The translations under genes were made by a program, and so were the position numbers. Shown here piece after piece: positions 7,590 through 8,140 of a stretch of 8,140 bases of DNA. The notes below the pieces were generated by a model. The model had not been told where the DNA came from and did no database searches. It worked only from the letters and a program-made list of their open reading frames with translations. Origin of the DNA: Candidatus Melainabacteria bacterium (GTDB lineage: Bacteria > Cyanobacteriota > Vampirovibrionia > Obscuribacterales > Obscuribacteraceae); NCBI GenBank assembly GCA_016209785.1, contig JACQVM010000340.1:1-8140 (forward strand). Reading direction: 5' to 3'. The number at the start of each line of letters is the position of its first letter. Position 1 is the first letter of the stretch.

Positions 7590-7620
7590 GTCTCAAGATA
7601 CCCCTTCAACAATTTGAGAC
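7590..7620. repeat. Inverted repeat downstream of ftsY
   Basis: GTCTCAA (7590-7596) pairs perfectly with TTGAGAC (7614-7620) across a 17-nt loop. A second small hairpin follows at once, with CGGGA at 7620-7624 and TCCCG at 7628-7632 around a 3-nt loop; the two share base 7620. Neither is followed by a T-run, so they are not classical intrinsic terminators. They could protect the 3' end of the nusB-ftsY transcript or be chance pairings. Confidence 0.35.
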
Positions 7621-7686
7621 GGGAACCTCCCGCATCCATGCCTCCAGCGTGGACACGGTGTCGTGCATCAGAGGCTGACTACATTA

Positions 7687-7702
7687 ATTCTCCCAATACG
7701 GG
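7687..7702. promoter_or_regulatory. Degenerate second operator-like site upstream of the toxin gene
   Basis: The 16 bases ATTCTCCCAATACGGG match bases 7721-7736 of the perfect palindrome downstream at 14 of 16 positions. The start-to-start distance is 34 bp, about three helical turns, so proteins bound at the two sites would lie on nearly the same face of the DNA. The right arm is incomplete beyond GGG. A weak auxiliary operator fits this pattern; function is inferred. Confidence 0.45.
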
Positions 7703-7717
7703 CCATCTCCCCTGGTC

Positions 7718-7744
7718 ATTATTCTCCCATTATGGGAGAATAAT
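7718..7744. promoter_or_regulatory. Perfect 12-bp palindrome, probable operator of the toxin gene
   Basis: ATTATTCTCCCA (7718-7729) and TGGGAGAATAAT (7733-7744) are exact reverse complements around the 3-nt spacer TTA. The right arm contains a -10-like AATAAT (7739-7744), and the structure ends 19 bp before the toxin ATG. A dimeric repressor bound here would block that promoter. Toxin-antitoxin operons are usually autoregulated by the antitoxin, often with the toxin, at such palindromes. A T-run after the stem is absent on both strands (on the plus strand it is followed by A's), so it is not an intrinsic terminator. Confidence 0.65.
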
Positions 7745-7763
7745 AAAAAACTGAGAAGAGTCC

Positions 7764-8045
7764 ATGAAAGTTAATCACTGGGGACGCGCCCGACAGTTTA
7801 TCAAGGAGCACCCAGACGCTGAAAGCCCCCTTCGGCTATGGAAGCGAACGGTAATTGACTCAAAATGGTCCAACTTCCCAGATGTCAAACGTACGTTCAA
7901 CACTGCTGACTGGTTTGAAGGTGCCATTATCTTCAACATTGCTGGCAACAATATTAGACTCATTGCAGTTTGCCGATTTGATTTGAGCAGACTCTATATC
8001 GATAAGGTGATGACCCATAAGGAATACTTATCGACACGAGGCTGA
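7764..8045 (+). CDS. higB: HigB-family type II toxin (mRNA interferase)
   Basis: HigB toxins are small RelE-fold ribonucleases that cut mRNA, usually on the ribosome, and are neutralised by the HTH antitoxin HigA encoded next to them. The 93-residue product matches the family throughout. It has KEHPDAESPLRLW (14-26), where relatives have 'HPDAExxLxxW'. DSKWSNFPDVKRTFNTADW (32-50) is followed by the core strands FNIAGNNIRLIA (57-68), LYIDKVM (77-83) and the terminal THKEY (84-88). The length is typical and the frame undamaged. The start ATG is preceded by a purine-rich GAGAAGAG (7753-7760), a modest ribosome-binding site. A perfect palindrome lies just upstream, as expected for an autoregulated locus. 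In this subfamily the antitoxin normally follows the toxin, but the bases left in the window show no recognisable HigA. Whether the toxin is active or orphaned cannot be judged here. Confidence 0.87.
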   Translation: MKVNHWGRARQFIKEHPDAESPLRLWKRTVIDSKWSNFPDVKRTFNTADWFEGAIIFNIAGNNIRLIAVCRFDLSRLYIDKVMTHKEYLSTRG

Positions 8046-8053
8046 TTGAATGA

Positions 8054-8137
8054 ATGGAATTAATCCCAGAAGCCCTCCGCTTTCTGTCCCCGCGTAAAAG
8101 ACTCATTGAGTCCGCCCGCGCCGTCAGTAAGCAATGA
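8054..8137 (+). CDS. 27-codon ORF in the antitoxin position
   Basis: Eight bases after the toxin stop, an ATG opens a 27-codon frame (MELIPEALRFLSPRKRLIES then seven more residues) that ends in TGA at 8135-8137. That TGA overlaps a further ATG at 8134-8136, close to the window edge. A GAGG at 8038-8041 is 12 nt from this ATG, and 8 nt from another at 8050 that opens only 15 codons. The ORF could be a frameshifted or truncated HigA start, a small leader peptide coupled to an antitoxin starting at 8134, or not a gene. No HTH motif is visible. Confidence is low. Confidence 0.25.
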   Translation: MELIPEALRFLSPRKRLIESARAVSKQ

Positions 8138-8140
8138 AAA

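Noticed and set aside
7718..7750. The perfect palindrome followed by a run of A's as an intrinsic terminator
   Set aside because: On the plus strand the stem is followed by A's, not T's. On the minus strand the T-run comes before the stem, not after it. The location just upstream of the toxin start fits an operator better.

Overview
The window (about 46% G+C by eye) is compact bacterial housekeeping DNA with a toxin-type gene at its right edge. The best lineage clue is NusB. It has the long form seen in Cyanobacteriota, with an inserted helical segment before the RNA-binding half, and it sits directly upstream of ftsY, a gene order I recall from cyanobacteria such as Prochlorococcus. The HD-domain protein also has a QHQGT motif that I associate with cyanobacterial relatives. 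No photosynthesis gene is present, so the source could be a photosynthetic cyanobacterium or a non-photosynthetic sister lineage (Vampirovibrionia/Melainabacteria). This placement is an inference.

Layout, left to right. A minus-strand pair runs off the left edge: ruvB (325-1446), followed after 20 bp by the start of a membrane-anchored YibE/F-like protein (304 to beyond base 1). Diverging from ruvB on the plus strand is an ArnC/DPM-type polyprenyl-phosphate glycosyltransferase (1530-2591), intact in every respect except one in-frame amber codon at 1746-1748. Next is a full-length 7TM HD-domain phosphohydrolase of the PgpH/YqfF family (2704-5064), predicted to degrade cyclic di-AMP. It converges on rsmD (5068-5610, minus strand) with a 3-bp gap. 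A 105-bp divergent intergenic region separates rsmD from nusB (5716-6513), which overlaps ftsY (6513-7544) by one base.

After ftsY the character changes. A 219-bp intergenic region carries a perfect 12-bp inverted repeat with a degenerate partner 34 bp upstream, placed like operators in front of a HigB-family toxin gene (7764-8045). The expected antitoxin is not recognisable in the 95 bases that remain. There is only a 27-codon ORF whose stop overlaps a possible ATG at the edge.

Functionally, the housekeeping genes cover Holliday-junction processing (RuvB), lipid-linked sugar transfer at the membrane (glycosyltransferase), nucleotide second-messenger turnover (HD protein), 16S rRNA modification (RsmD), transcription antitermination on rRNA (NusB) and membrane protein targeting (FtsY). 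Points worth a second look are the amber codon, the operator-like palindromes with the toxin and missing antitoxin, a possible Cys/His metal site in the NusB insertion, and -10 boxes placed exactly 6 nt before two start codons, which suggests leaderless transcripts.
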